Shown here: one piece after another, positions 52,427-61,500 of the stretch | How the letters are laid out: each line of letters begins with the position of its first letter | Position numbering within the stretch: the first letter of the stretch is position 1 | Assembly: GCF_024168645.1 (NCBI RefSeq) | Contig: NZ_JALJWF010000001.1 | Span: 2,917,501-2,981,500, forward strand | DNA: 64,000 nt | DNA from: Pseudomonas sp. GGS8 | Lineage (GTDB): Bacteria > Pseudomonadota > Gammaproteobacteria > Pseudomonadales > Pseudomonadaceae | Direction of reading: 5' to 3' | Program-made: the position numbers and the translations under genes | Notes under the pieces: model-generated | The model's database searches: none | The model's input: only the letters and a program-made list of their open reading frames with translations | What the model was told of the DNA's origin: nothing

Positions 52427-53182
52427 TTAACGGCGTTCTGCCACCAGATTCTCCGCGCCACGCTCACGGACCCAGAACAGCGTCGCGCCAGCCACGGCCG
52501 CCGGCATCATCAAAATGTTCACCACCGGAATCAGCAACGCCAGATAAACGATCCCGCCGAAGCTCATGCTCTGCCAGCGCTTTTTCCGCAACCAGGCGAG
52601 CATCTCGTTCCAGCCCAGCTTGTGGTTGTCCGCCGGGTAGTCGATGTACTGGATCGCCATCATCCACACCCCGAACAGCAGCCACAGCGGTGCGGCAATG
52701 ATGTTGACCCCCGGGATGAACGACAGGATGAACAGCCCGATGGCCCTTGGCAGGAAGTAGCCGAGCTTGCGCATTTCCCGCGCCAGGGTGCGGGGGATCA
52801 TGGCAATCAGTTCACCCCAGCTGAAGGTCGGGAAGTCGTCGGTGCCGCGCACCACCACTTCGACTTTCTCCGCGAGGAAGCCGTTGAATGGTGCGGCGAT
52901 GACGTTGGCGAGCATCGTGAAGGTGAAGAACACCATCAGCACCACCAGCACGACAAAAATCGGCCAGAGGATGTAGCTGAGAAAACTCAGCGAGTCGGGC
53001 AGGGACGGCATCAGCGTATCGACCCACAGGCTGAATTGATGGCCGGCCAGATAGATCAATCCGACGAACAGCACCAGATTGATTGCCAGCGGCAACAACA
53101 CGAACAAACGCAGGCTGGGGCTCAGCACCAGGTTGAGGCCTTCGCGCAGGTATTGTGGGCCGGACAGAACGGGGGCGGGCAT
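52427..53182 (-). CDS. cysZ: sulfate transporter CysZ
   Basis: CysZ, 251 aa, inner-membrane sulfate permease of the EI24/DUF540 family. It has four or more hydrophobic segments, at about 25-45, 70-95, 145-175 and 205-230. Conserved positions include [20 protein letters not shown] near residue 85 and [20 protein letters not shown] near 140. ATG at 53182. It supports the CysD-CysNC pathway found at 42-45 kb. It is divergent from trxB. Confidence 0.9.
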   Translation of the reverse strand: MPAPVLSGPQYLREGLNLVLSPSLRLFVLLPLAINLVLFVGLIYLAGHQFSLWVDTLMPSLPDSLSFLSYILWPIFVVLVVLMVFFTFTMLANVIAAPFNGFLAEKVEVVVRGTDDFPTFSWGELIAMIPRTLAREMRKLGYFLPRAIGLFILSFIPGVNIIAAPLWLLFGVWMMAIQYIDYPADNHKLGWNEMLAWLRKKRWQSMSFGGIVYLALLIPVVNILMMPAAVAGATLFWVRERGAENLVAERR

Positions 53183-54459
<1,277 letters not shown>

Positions 54460-54471
54460 TTCCGTAGAAAA

Positions 54472-54500
54472 CAAAAAAACCGGCCTTGGCCGGTTTTTTT
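54472..54500. terminator. bidirectional terminator after trxB
   Basis: AACCGGCC-TT-GGCCGGTT hairpin flanked by A-runs and T-runs on both sides. It lies between convergent trxB and the aminotransferase gene and can serve both. Confidence 0.92.
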
Positions 54501-54519
54501 GTGGGCAGACGATTCTGCC

Positions 54520-55770
54520 TCAGGACAATTTCGCAAGGCACGCCTCAAGAACATTCAGCCCTTCCTCCAACACTGCGGCCTCTGTCGTCAAAGGCGCCAG
54601 CAGCCGAATGATGTGGCGCGACTTACCGCTGGGCATCAGCAACAAGCCCGCCTCTCGCGCCAGGGCCAGCAGCTGCGTCAATTGCGCCGAAGCCGGTGTG
54701 CCGTCGGCATTGATCAGTTCGATGCCGCGCATTGCACCCACGCCGGTCAATCGGCCCAGGTACGGTGACAGTCCACGTGCTCGCCAGGATTCGTAGCGGC
54801 TGACAATTGCTTCCTCCTGCTGCGTGCCCCAAGCGTGCAGATGTGCATCACTCATTTCATCCAGGGTTGCCAACGCGGCGGCGCAGGCGATGGGATTGCC
54901 CGAGTAGGTGCCGCCCAATCCGCCCTTGGGCAAGTTGTCGAGTAGCGACTTGCGCCCGACAACCGCACCCAGCGGCACGCCGCCGGCAATGCTTTTGCCC
55001 AGCAGGATCAGGTCCGGCTCAATGCCCAGTCGCGAGAACGCAAACCGCTGGCCGGTGCGGCCGAAGCCAGACTGGATTTCATCGGCGATCAGCAAAATGC
55101 CTTTGTCATCACAGAATCGCCGCAGCGTTTGGGCGAATTCCACATCCATCGCCAGAAAACCGCCTTCGCCCTGTACCGGTTCGACGATAAAACAGGCCAC
55201 GTCATTCACGTCGATCTCGACGCTGAACAGCCGATCCATGGCCTTCAGGGCCTCGGAGCAGGTCACGCCGTTGTCTTTGCTGGGGAAGGGCAGGTGATAC
55301 ACCGGACCCGGCAGCACGCCGACTTTCTGTTTGTAAGGGGCGACTTTGCCGTTGAGGTTGAGGGTGGCCAGCGTGCGGCCGTGGAACGCGCCATCAAAGG
55401 CAATGATCGCGGTGCGACCGGTGGCGCCACGGACGATCTTCAGGGCGTTTTCCGCCGCTTCCGCGCCGCTGTTGGTGAGCATGCCGCTGACCGGGTAATC
55501 CACCGGAATAAACGCAGCCAGGCGATCCATGAGTTCGATGTAAGGCATATGGGGAGCCGCGTTGAACGCGTAGTGAGTCAGCCGAGTGGCTTGTTCGCGA
55601 ATGGCCTCGACGATGCGCGGATGGCAATGGCCAAGGTTCAGTACGCCGATTCCTCCGACAAAGTCGATGTAGCGCTTGCCATCGGTGTCCCAGACCTCGG
55701 CATTTTTGCCGTGGCTGAGGCTGACGGGGTGAACGATGGAGATCGACTGGCTGATGGATTCGCTGCGCAT
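54520..55770 (-). CDS. class III aminotransferase (GABA/ornithine transaminase-like)
   Basis: A PLP-dependent class III aminotransferase of 416 aa. Family motifs are VGGIGVLNLGHCHPRIVEAI near the N terminus, TNSGAEAAENALKIVR, FDGAFHGRT, and LLIADEIQSGFGRTG. The PLP lysine is in LGKSIAGGVPLGAVVG (about residue 264). Closest relatives are 4-aminobutyrate and related omega-amino acid transaminases. The true substrate cannot be told, and no succinate-semialdehyde dehydrogenase gene is adjacent. Confidence 0.85.
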   Translation of the reverse strand: MRSESISQSISIVHPVSLSHGKNAEVWDTDGKRYIDFVGGIGVLNLGHCHPRIVEAIREQATRLTHYAFNAAPHMPYIELMDRLAAFIPVDYPVSGMLTNSGAEAAENALKIVRGATGRTAIIAFDGAFHGRTLATLNLNGKVAPYKQKVGVLPGPVYHLPFPSKDNGVTCSEALKAMDRLFSVEIDVNDVACFIVEPVQGEGGFLAMDVEFAQTLRRFCDDKGILLIADEIQSGFGRTGQRFAFSRLGIEPDLILLGKSIAGGVPLGAVVGRKSLLDNLPKGGLGGTYSGNPIACAAALATLDEMSDAHLHAWGTQQEEAIVSRYESWRARGLSPYLGRLTGVGAMRGIELINADGTPASAQLTQLLALAREAGLLLMPSGKSRHIIRLLAPLTTEAAVLEEGLNVLEACLAKLS

Positions 55771-55907
55771 GGATGGCTGACTCTGAAGAAGGGATGCTTC
55801 TTTTTATCTAAGCCGCGAGCAGAGGTGCCCGGCAAACGAAATAAAGTTGCCGGGTCAATCTTAAAAGTCGGGATGTGCCCTGATACCGATCGATGGCGAC
55901 GCATAAT

Positions 55908-56014
55908 CTGTGGCGAGGGAGCTTGCTCCCGTTGGGTCGCGAAGCGACCCTGCTTATCTTAATAAAGTAGGGGACCGCTGCGCAGTCCAGCGGGAGCAAG
56001 CTCCCTCGCCACAG
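55908..56014. repeat. REPIN (class B pair)
   Basis: TGTGGCGAGGGAGCTTGCTC on the left and GAGCAAGCTCCCTCGCCACA on the right form a perfect inverted repeat. Internal hairpins GGGTCGCGAAGCGACCC and GGACCGCTGCGCAGTCC flank the spacer. It lies between the aminotransferase gene (start side) and the HopJ-family gene (stop side). Confidence 0.95.
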
Positions 56015-56053
56015 GTTCAGTGTCACTCATATGACGTGTTTTGCGGGCTTCAG

Positions 56054-56392
56054 TCAGCGGCGTGTCAGTGGCTGCTGAGCAAACTTCACACCCGCCAAAC
56101 CATGGGCAATCAACGCGCGGATATTGCCGTGGTCGCTGCCTTCGGGCGTGGCCAGCACCGAACGGTAATGTTCACCGAACGCCAACAGCGCTTCTTCATC
56201 GCTCAAACCTTCCAGCAACGCCAGGCCCAGGGTCTTGCACGAGCCTTCGTTCTGCCCGGCTGCGTTTTCCACGCCGCCGTTGTTGAAAGCCTGAGGCTGG
56301 TAGTCATAACCGGCGGCAATGAACGCCAGGGTGTCGGCGAAAACGTGTTCGCCGCTGTTGAGACTGGCGCGCAGGGTGTTCAAATCACTCAT
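56054..56392 (-). CDS. HopJ-family protein
   Basis: A 112 aa protein of the HopJ family. The name comes from a P. syringae type III effector candidate. Features seen are FIAAGYDYQPQAFNNGG, then NEGSCKTLGLALLEGLSDEE, and a C-terminal HGNIRALIAHGLAGVKF. It is the last gene of the folM-folE-folX-DUF1244 cluster and overlaps DUF1244 by eight bases. A metabolic or housekeeping role linked to pterins is more likely than secretion. No type III machinery or hrp box is nearby. Confidence 0.82.
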   Translation of the reverse strand: MSDLNTLRASLNSGEHVFADTLAFIAAGYDYQPQAFNNGGVENAAGQNEGSCKTLGLALLEGLSDEEALLAFGEHYRSVLATPEGSDHGNIRALIAHGLAGVKFAQQPLTRR

Positions 56393-56681
56393 TGGGTTTT
56401 CCTTTGGCGAACGCCGCTTGTTGGTCGGCGCTGGCTTCTTTCTGGTATTGGGCTTTCCACTCGGCGTACGGCATGCCGTAAACCACTTCGCGGGCTTCGT
56501 CGAGGCTGACGTCGATCTGGCGTTCGTCGGCAGCGGCCTTGTACCACTTGGACAGGCAGTTGCGGCAGAAACCCGAGAGGTTCATCAGGTCGATGTTCTG
56601 CACGTCCTTGCGGCTGTCCAGGTGGGCAACCAGCCGGCGAAAGGCGGCGGCTTCAAGTTCCAGGCGTTGTTGATCGTTCAT
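56385..56681 (-). CDS. DUF1244 domain protein
   Basis: A 98 aa protein that fits DUF1244. The core MNLSGFCRNCLSKWYKAAAD (about 33-52) contains a CxxC pair, followed by REVVYGMPYAEWKAQYQ. The CxxC may bind a metal or be redox-active; that is inference. Function unknown. ATG at 56681. It lies 68 bases downstream of folX and overlaps the HopJ-family gene. Confidence 0.83.
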   Translation of the reverse strand: MNDQQRLELEAAAFRRLVAHLDSRKDVQNIDLMNLSGFCRNCLSKWYKAAADERQIDVSLDEAREVVYGMPYAEWKAQYQKEASADQQAAFAKGKPNE

Positions 56682-56749
56682 GATGGGCTCTGTGCAATCA
56701 AATCGTGGCGCGGATGATAAAAGCCTGGCGAGCGATGCGCCAGACGCGG

Positions 56750-57121
56750 TCAACGGCTCGCGGCCAGGGTAATCGACACCGACTCGGCGAAGCGCAACGC
56801 GTGGGGCTTGTCGACTTCGACTTCGGCGTACAGCACCGACTCGTTGGCCATGACCAGGTCCAGCAACTCCTGGGTCAGGCGCTCGAGCAGGGCGAAGCGA
56901 TTGCCTTCTACGTGGGCAATGATCGCCTTGGTGATGGTGCGGTAGTTCAGCGCGTGATCGATGTCGTTGTCACGCACGGCGTCCTGGGCGGCGTACAGGA
57001 TGGTCAGGTTGATCAGCACATCCTGCTTGTTGAGGATTTCGTCCTCGTTGATCCCGATGAAAGTTCGCAAACACAGGTCCTTGACCCGGATGCGTGCCAT
57101 TCCTGGTTGAAGTTGTGGCAT
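56750..57121 (-). CDS. folX: dihydromonapterin/dihydroneopterin-family epimerase FolX
   Basis: A 123 aa protein of the FolB/FolX family. FolX epimerises 7,8-dihydroneopterin triphosphate to dihydromonapterin triphosphate; FolB is the related aldolase of folate synthesis. [18 protein letters not shown] and [17 protein letters not shown] are family motifs. Placement beside folE and folM points to FolX and tetrahydromonapterin synthesis. The ATG at 57121 is two bases after the folE stop, so the genes are coupled. Confidence 0.85.
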   Translation of the reverse strand: MPQLQPGMARIRVKDLCLRTFIGINEDEILNKQDVLINLTILYAAQDAVRDNDIDHALNYRTITKAIIAHVEGNRFALLERLTQELLDLVMANESVLYAEVEVDKPHALRFAESVSITLAASR

Positions 57122-57123
57122 TG

Positions 57124-57699
57124 CTACTTGCTCCGTCCAATCAATTGCAGGAACTCCTGGCGGGTGTTGCTCGACTCGCGGAAGGCGCCGAGCATCACCG
57201 AGGTGTTCATGGTCGAATTCTGTTTCTCGACGCCGCGCATCATCATGCACATGTGCTGGGCTTCGATGACCACCCCGACACCGGCCGCATCGGTCACTTG
57301 CTGCACGGCTTCGGCGATTTGCCGGGTGAGGTTCTCCTGGATTTGCAGGCGGCGGGCGAACATATCCACAAGCCGTGCGATCTTCGACAGGCCCAGCACC
57401 TTGCCCGTTGGAATATAAGCCACATGCGCCTTCCCGATGAAGGGCAGCATGTGATGTTCACACAGCGAGTACAACTCGATGTTGTCGACAATGATCATTT
57501 CATCGTTATCGGAGGCGAACAGCGCGCCGTTGACGATCTCTTCGACACTCTGTTCGTAACCATGACACAGGTATTGCATCGCCTTGGCGGCGCGCACCGG
57601 GGTGTCTTGCAGCCCTTCGCGGTCGGGGTTTTCACCGAGGCCGATGAGGATCTCGCGATAGCTCTGGGAAAGGGCGTTCTGGGGCAGGGATAACGTCAT
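57124..57699 (-). CDS. folE: GTP cyclohydrolase I FolE
   Basis: FolE, 191 aa, type I GTP cyclohydrolase that makes dihydroneopterin triphosphate. The zinc and catalytic residues lie in [20 protein letters not shown] (Cys and two His, near residues 80-84) and in [15 protein letters not shown] (Cys near 152). Length is typical. It sits 23 bases after folM and feeds the FolX and FolM steps. Confidence 0.96.
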   Translation of the reverse strand: MTLSLPQNALSQSYREILIGLGENPDREGLQDTPVRAAKAMQYLCHGYEQSVEEIVNGALFASDNDEMIIVDNIELYSLCEHHMLPFIGKAHVAYIPTGKVLGLSKIARLVDMFARRLQIQENLTRQIAEAVQQVTDAAGVGVVIEAQHMCMMMRGVEKQNSTMNTSVMLGAFRESSNTRQEFLQLIGRSK

Positions 57700-57722
57700 G
57701 GGACATCCTCGCAGCGGGCGGC

Positions 57723-58433
57723 TTATTTGACGTGCCGTCCGCCATTGACGGTCAGGGTCGTGCCGGTGACATAAGGGTTGTCGAGCAAATAGCGCAGGCT
57801 CTGGTAGATCACTTCGCTGCCGGGCTCGATGCTCAGTGCGGATTTGGCCAGGACCCTGGCGCGGTACGCCGCGTCGTCGTCGGGATTGAACAGTAGCAGG
57901 GCTGGCGCGATACCGTTGACCTTGATGTCTGGTGCGTACTTGGCGGCAAAGGACAGGGTCAGGCTGTCGAGCCCGGCTTTGCTTGCGCAGTAGCCGATGT
58001 GCTTGCTGCTGCCTTTGCGGGTCACGTCATCGCTGATGTGCACGATGTCGGCGGGGCTTGAGCGTCTGAGCAAATCTGAACAGTGCAGGTTGATCAGGTA
58101 GGGCGCCAGCATGTGCACGCTGAACATGCGGGTGAAGGCTTCGACTTCGGCGCCTGGGGTTTCGGCCAGCCATTCGGAGGCGTTATGGACAATCGCCCGC
58201 AGGCTGTCGGTGTGGTTCTTCAGTTCGCCGATGAACGCGAGAATTCCGGCCTCGCTGGAAAAGTCCGCGAACACCGCTGTCGCTCCCAGGTCGCGCAGTG
58301 TCTGTACGCCGGGGCGTTCGCTGCGGTAGCTGAAAATGACCGGTTGGCCGTCTTCGAGCAAACGCTGCGCACAGTGCAGGCCGACACGCTGGCCGGCACC
58401 GGTGATGAGGATGGGGGCTGCGGAAGAGGTCAT
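57723..58433 (-). CDS. folM: dihydromonapterin reductase FolM
   Basis: A short-chain dehydrogenase of 236 aa, FolM type, reducing dihydromonapterin (and dihydrofolate weakly). The Rossmann motif is [17 protein letters not shown]. The catalytic Tyr-x3-Lys is in [14 protein letters not shown] (about 147-160). The end [16 protein letters not shown] is typical. In P. aeruginosa folM, folE and folX are also adjacent, and tetrahydromonapterin is the cofactor for phenylalanine hydroxylase. Confidence 0.9.
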   Translation of the reverse strand: MTSSAAPILITGAGQRVGLHCAQRLLEDGQPVIFSYRSERPGVQTLRDLGATAVFADFSSEAGILAFIGELKNHTDSLRAIVHNASEWLAETPGAEVEAFTRMFSVHMLAPYLINLHCSDLLRRSSPADIVHISDDVTRKGSSKHIGYCASKAGLDSLTLSFAAKYAPDIKVNGIAPALLLFNPDDDAAYRARVLAKSALSIEPGSEVIYQSLRYLLDNPYVTGTTLTVNGGRHVK

Positions 58434-58494
58434 GAACGGCTCGCGTCGCGGTTAGAGCAAAACTATACCAGCGACGGGAGGCGTACACCTACGC

Positions 58495-58525
58495 CCTGTC
58501 GGAGCGAGCGGTGCGGCGACAGGGG
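58495..58525. repeat. degenerate REP fragment
   Basis: GTCGGAGCGAGCGGTGCGGC and adjacent GACAGGG resemble the class A REP variant at 20207, but no complete partner arm is present. It lies between folM and the ABM-domain gene. Confidence 0.5.
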
Positions 58526-59095
58526 TTATTGATTTTGGGTGGCGGGTTCGGCGGGCAACGGACGTGCCAATGAGGCGTGCAGCCAGCCGGCCAGAAGATG
58601 GGTCGACAGTGGAATGAAGAAATAAACCATCAACGGCGTCAGGCACAGGGTGCTGACGAACACGCGGGTCAGCAATCCCGTTTCAGCCAATAACGGTCCC
58701 AGCACAAAGTTGAACAGCAGGGACACCGGAAAGAACGCCAGCCAGATCGCCACGGCCTGCTTCCAGCGTGGCGGGCGTTGCCCTACCGCACCGAACCAGC
58801 CATCGATGCCACTGACCCGATGCTCCGAAGGGTGGGCAAACAGATTGCTGCCGCGTCCCAGCCAAGCGGTACGCGACGCGGAATGCTCCCAGGCGTGCAG
58901 CGTCTGCTCGTCGGCGAAGCGGAAAATAATCTGGAATTCGTCATCGTCGGGGGGCGGAGCGAGTACGCCAGAGCCGAGATAACCGGGGAAGTCGGTGGCC
59001 AATTGTTCGCCTTCGCGCAACCAGGCCATCAGGTCCTGATAACGCCCATCGGCGACACGACGCGCAACCATCAGCGTGACGGGTGAAGTAGACAT
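58526..59095 (-). CDS. antibiotic biosynthesis monooxygenase-domain membrane protein
   Basis: A 189 aa protein. The first 95 residues form an ABM-like dimeric alpha/beta barrel (VTLMVARRVADGRYQDLMAW and FQIIFRFADEQTLHAWEHS). Two transmembrane segments follow at about 118-138 and 142-168. ABM domains often act on quinones or are stress-linked, but here the reaction is unknown. GGAG precedes the ATG at 59095. It is divergent from the MerR/LitR-type regulator, and the shared 208-base region holds two inverted repeats, so it may be that regulator's target. Confidence 0.8.
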   Translation of the reverse strand: MSTSPVTLMVARRVADGRYQDLMAWLREGEQLATDFPGYLGSGVLAPPPDDDEFQIIFRFADEQTLHAWEHSASRTAWLGRGSNLFAHPSEHRVSGIDGWFGAVGQRPPRWKQAVAIWLAFFPVSLLFNFVLGPLLAETGLLTRVFVSTLCLTPLMVYFFIPLSTHLLAGWLHASLARPLPAEPATQNQ

Positions 59096-59206
59096 TGTGT
59101 ATCTCCGTAAGGCAAACGCGTCGCTCCGGATAGGAGTTTCGCCAGGCACAGCGCCGGGGTAGTGGGCTGCGTCTTGGGACAGGCAAGGATTATTCCTGAT
59201 TGTGTC

Positions 59207-59222
59207 TGGAACTTTCGTTCCA
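59207..59222. promoter_or_regulatory. inverted repeat 1, candidate operator of the LitR-type regulator
   Basis: TGGAAC-TTTC-GTTCCA, a perfect 6-bp palindrome with a 4-base centre. It lies in the region shared by the divergent ABM-domain gene and the LitR-type regulator gene, 82 bases before the regulator start. Confidence 0.5.
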
Positions 59223-59227
59223 ATTAG

Positions 59228-59244
59228 TTCAACGACGTGTTGAA
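59228..59244. promoter_or_regulatory. inverted repeat 2, candidate operator of the LitR-type regulator
   Basis: TTCAAC-GACGT-GTTGAA, a perfect 6-bp palindrome with a 5-base centre, 5 bases after repeat 1. The centres of the two repeats are about 21 bases apart, near two helical turns, so dimers could bind side by side. Confidence 0.5.
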
Positions 59245-59303
59245 TATCACTGGGGTATGAGAGTAAAAATGTATCAAAATATAAATATGGATCCAAAATC
59301 CCC

Positions 59304-60257
59304 GTGCTGACCGACATTGCGCCTGGCTTGCCCCCCATTACCTCCCTGATTCGAGAAGAGCTGTTCCCGATTCGTGAGGTTGCGCGCATGACAGGGGTCA
59401 ACCCGGTTACGCTTCGAGCCTGGGAGCGACGCTACGGGCTGATACAGCCCACCCGCACCGAAAGCGGGCACCGTTTGTATTCGATGATCGATATTGAGCG
59501 TGTGCGCAGCATCCTCGGCTGGATCGAGCGCGGTGTCGCGGTCAGCAAAGTTGGCAAGATACTGGCCAAGACCGAACCGCTCCAGGTGCTGGAGCGGATC
59601 ATTCCCGACGAACTCGTTCAAGTCGACTACGGCCAATGGCAGCAGCAGGTCAAGGCGGCAGTGAGTGTTTTTGACGAAGTTCAACTCGAGCATGTCTACG
59701 GTCAGATTTTTTCCAGTTATCCGCTGACGGTTGTGTTCCAGGACATCCTGATTCCGATCTGGAAGCTATTGCTACAACGCCATGATGCATTCGGTCAGAC
59801 CAGCGAGTGGCTTTTTCTGGATGGCTTTCTGCGTTCTCGAGTATTGCAACGCCTGCTGCTGGTACGTGTCATGCAGCCGCGACGAGTGATTGTCTGCGCC
59901 TTGGCCGACCAATGTCATGAGCTCGAAGTGTTGGTCACGGCGCTGTATCTGAGCAGCATCGATTCGGCTATTCAGTTGTTGGCGATCGGGCAGCCCTTTG
60001 ATGAGTTGATCCTGGTCTGTGAGAAGATCAAGCCCAGGGCACTGGTGCTGATTTCCAATCATGTACCGGCTGCCGAACTGCCTCGACGTTTGAACCGTCT
60101 GGCCATGGGGCTGGATTGTCAGCTGTTTCTGGCCGGGGATGCGTCCGACCTGGCGCAAGAGAGTCTGGCCGGGTCGTCGGTGGGTTGCCTTGGAAACGAG
60201 GGGGTGGGGATGCGCCAGCGTCTGAAACAGTTCCTGGCGGGAAACCTGGATACCTGA
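59304..60257 (+). CDS. MerR-family regulator, class II LitR/CarH-like
   Basis: A 317 aa regulator. An N-terminal MerR winged helix (about 22-90) carries IREVARMTGVNPVTLRAWER and ESGHRLYS. A helical bundle (about 110-190) and a B12-binding-like Rossmann domain (about 193-285) follow. Class I LitR/CarH uses adenosyl-B12 as light sensor through Wx9EH and ExHxxG motifs. Here the first is lost (His160...Leu170-Phe171) and the second is Gln203-Cys-His205-Glu-Leu-Glu208. This matches the B12-free class II LitR proteins described in Pseudomonas. The GTG start has a poor ribosome-binding site. A LOV photoreceptor gene is 1 kb away. Confidence 0.83.
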   Translation: MLTDIAPGLPPITSLIREELFPIREVARMTGVNPVTLRAWERRYGLIQPTRTESGHRLYSMIDIERVRSILGWIERGVAVSKVGKILAKTEPLQVLERIIPDELVQVDYGQWQQQVKAAVSVFDEVQLEHVYGQIFSSYPLTVVFQDILIPIWKLLLQRHDAFGQTSEWLFLDGFLRSRVLQRLLLVRVMQPRRVIVCALADQCHELEVLVTALYLSSIDSAIQLLAIGQPFDELILVCEKIKPRALVLISNHVPAAELPRRLNRLAMGLDCQLFLAGDASDLAQESLAGSSVGCLGNEGVGMRQRLKQFLAGNLDT

Positions 60258-60260
60258 GAT

Positions 60261-60866
60261 TCAAATATGCAAAGCAGGATGGGTCAGGCGATGTTGTTGA
60301 AGGATGTACTGACGCAGACGCTCGGTTTCGTCCTTGTCACTCTGGCTCAACTCGTAGGCGTAGAAACCTTGCTCGGTCTCACGCTCCAAGGTGCCGCGCA
60401 ACGCAATCCGCTCATAGCCTGACGGGCTGAACCACAATGCGAAGTGCTTTGGCGCTTTGGTCTTGTTGCGAACTTCCAGCAAAACCCCTTTGAACGATAT
60501 TTCGTGCACCCACATCGTGCCGGGTTGCCCCTTGGCATTTTCCAGAGCCACTGGCTCTTCGAGCGCCAGGCGCCATGGCCGAATCATTGGCCCGTCTTCA
60601 TAAATGCTGGGAACGCCGAGGCGTAGATGCATTGCGTGAAATTCATCTTCCACCAGGTGCAGCGGGAAGGTCATTTGCTGATTTTCGAAAGTGGCATGGA
60701 TGGTGACTTGCTCATGAGCGGCCAGGCGTGTGAGCAAGTCACGGATTTGCGAGCCGCCGTTGACGAGCAAACTCGACGTCGCATCCCGCACATTGAGTTG
60801 CGGGTTGTGTTGCATGGTCTGGATAAAGTCCAGCTCATCCTGGGTCAGGAGTGCGTCGCGCTGCAT
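60261..60866 (-). CDS. PilZ-like domain protein
   Basis: A 201 aa protein resembling YcgR/PilZ-domain proteins. An N-terminal region (about 1-85) is YcgR-N-like. A beta-rich region follows with RPWRL (about 96-100), HEISFKG (about 121-127), and a C-terminal helix RLRQYILQQHR. The c-di-GMP motif RxxxR...[DN]xSxxG is only partly kept: RPWR has one residue fewer, and Glu122 replaces Asp/Asn. Binding of c-di-GMP is therefore uncertain. It ends 3 bases from the convergent LitR gene and lies 54 bases downstream of the LOV gene, possibly in one operon with it. Confidence 0.68.
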   Translation of the reverse strand: MQRDALLTQDELDFIQTMQHNPQLNVRDATSSLLVNGGSQIRDLLTRLAAHEQVTIHATFENQQMTFPLHLVEDEFHAMHLRLGVPSIYEDGPMIRPWRLALEEPVALENAKGQPGTMWVHEISFKGVLLEVRNKTKAPKHFALWFSPSGYERIALRGTLERETEQGFYAYELSQSDKDETERLRQYILQQHRLTHPALHI

Positions 60867-60920
60867 GATTTGCTCGAAAGAAATAATTACAAAGTCATCG
60901 GTGATTGTAGTAAATGACCA

Positions 60921-61397
60921 CTAATTCGCAGATTGGTTTGAGCCGTTCGTCGATTTGAGATCAGCAAGTTCTGCCTGTACCTCGGCCAATTGCGCTTCCA
61001 GCTGTGCGACTCGCTGCTGTGCCTTGACCTGAACCGTGACGTCTTTCTGCACCCCGACAAAATAGGTTTGTCCGTCGTGCGGGTTTTTTACCGTGGAAAG
61101 CGACAGTTCGTTCCAGAACGGGGTGCCGTCCTTGCGGTAATTCTTGAGAATTTCCCGGCAGGAACCGCCATTGTCCAACGCTTGGCGAATCAATGCGAGG
61201 GCGGGCTGATCCCGGTCTCCTGCCTGCAAAAAACGGCAATCCTGGTAGAGGATTTCTTCGTTGGTATAGCCCGTCAGGCGTTCGAATGCCGGGTTTACGT
61301 AAATCAGGATATTGTCCTGTTCGCCTTCCTTTTCGGCAATCACGATGCCGTCGTTGGACGCGTCGATCACCATTTGCAGCAGTGAGGCATTAATCAT
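60921..61397 (-). CDS. short LOV-domain blue-light photoreceptor
   Basis: A 158 aa short LOV protein without an effector domain. The photoactive Cys54 is in YQDCRFLQ (51-58). Flavin-contact residues Gln58, Asn86 (KNYRKDG), Asn96 (FWNEL) and Gln117 (GVQKDV) are all present, so an FMN-cysteinyl photocycle is expected. A C-terminal coiled-coil helix (about 125-148) would mediate dimerisation. It closely resembles the short LOV proteins PpSB1/PpSB2 of P. putida. AAGGA precedes the ATG at 61397. The PilZ-like gene follows on the same strand. Confidence 0.93.
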   Translation of the reverse strand: MINASLLQMVIDASNDGIVIAEKEGEQDNILIYVNPAFERLTGYTNEEILYQDCRFLQAGDRDQPALALIRQALDNGGSCREILKNYRKDGTPFWNELSLSTVKNPHDGQTYFVGVQKDVTVQVKAQQRVAQLEAQLAEVQAELADLKSTNGSNQSAN

Positions 61398-61500
61398 CGC
61401 AGAGTCCTTTGCGTATTGATGGGTACGCTGCATTCTAAAAGATCAATGCGAGCCGTGCTGTTAATATCTTGGCCTTTTACTCAGCTTCAGGATCAGATTG

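Noticed and set aside
56054..56392. HopJ as a type III secretion effector
   Set aside because: No hrp box, chaperone or secretion gene is near, and the gene sits in a pterin operon.
59269..59292. A TGTATC-N12-TGGATC match to a TGTACA-type LitR/CarH site upstream of the regulator
   Set aside because: Each half keeps only four of six positions, which is too weak beside the two perfect palindromes nearby.
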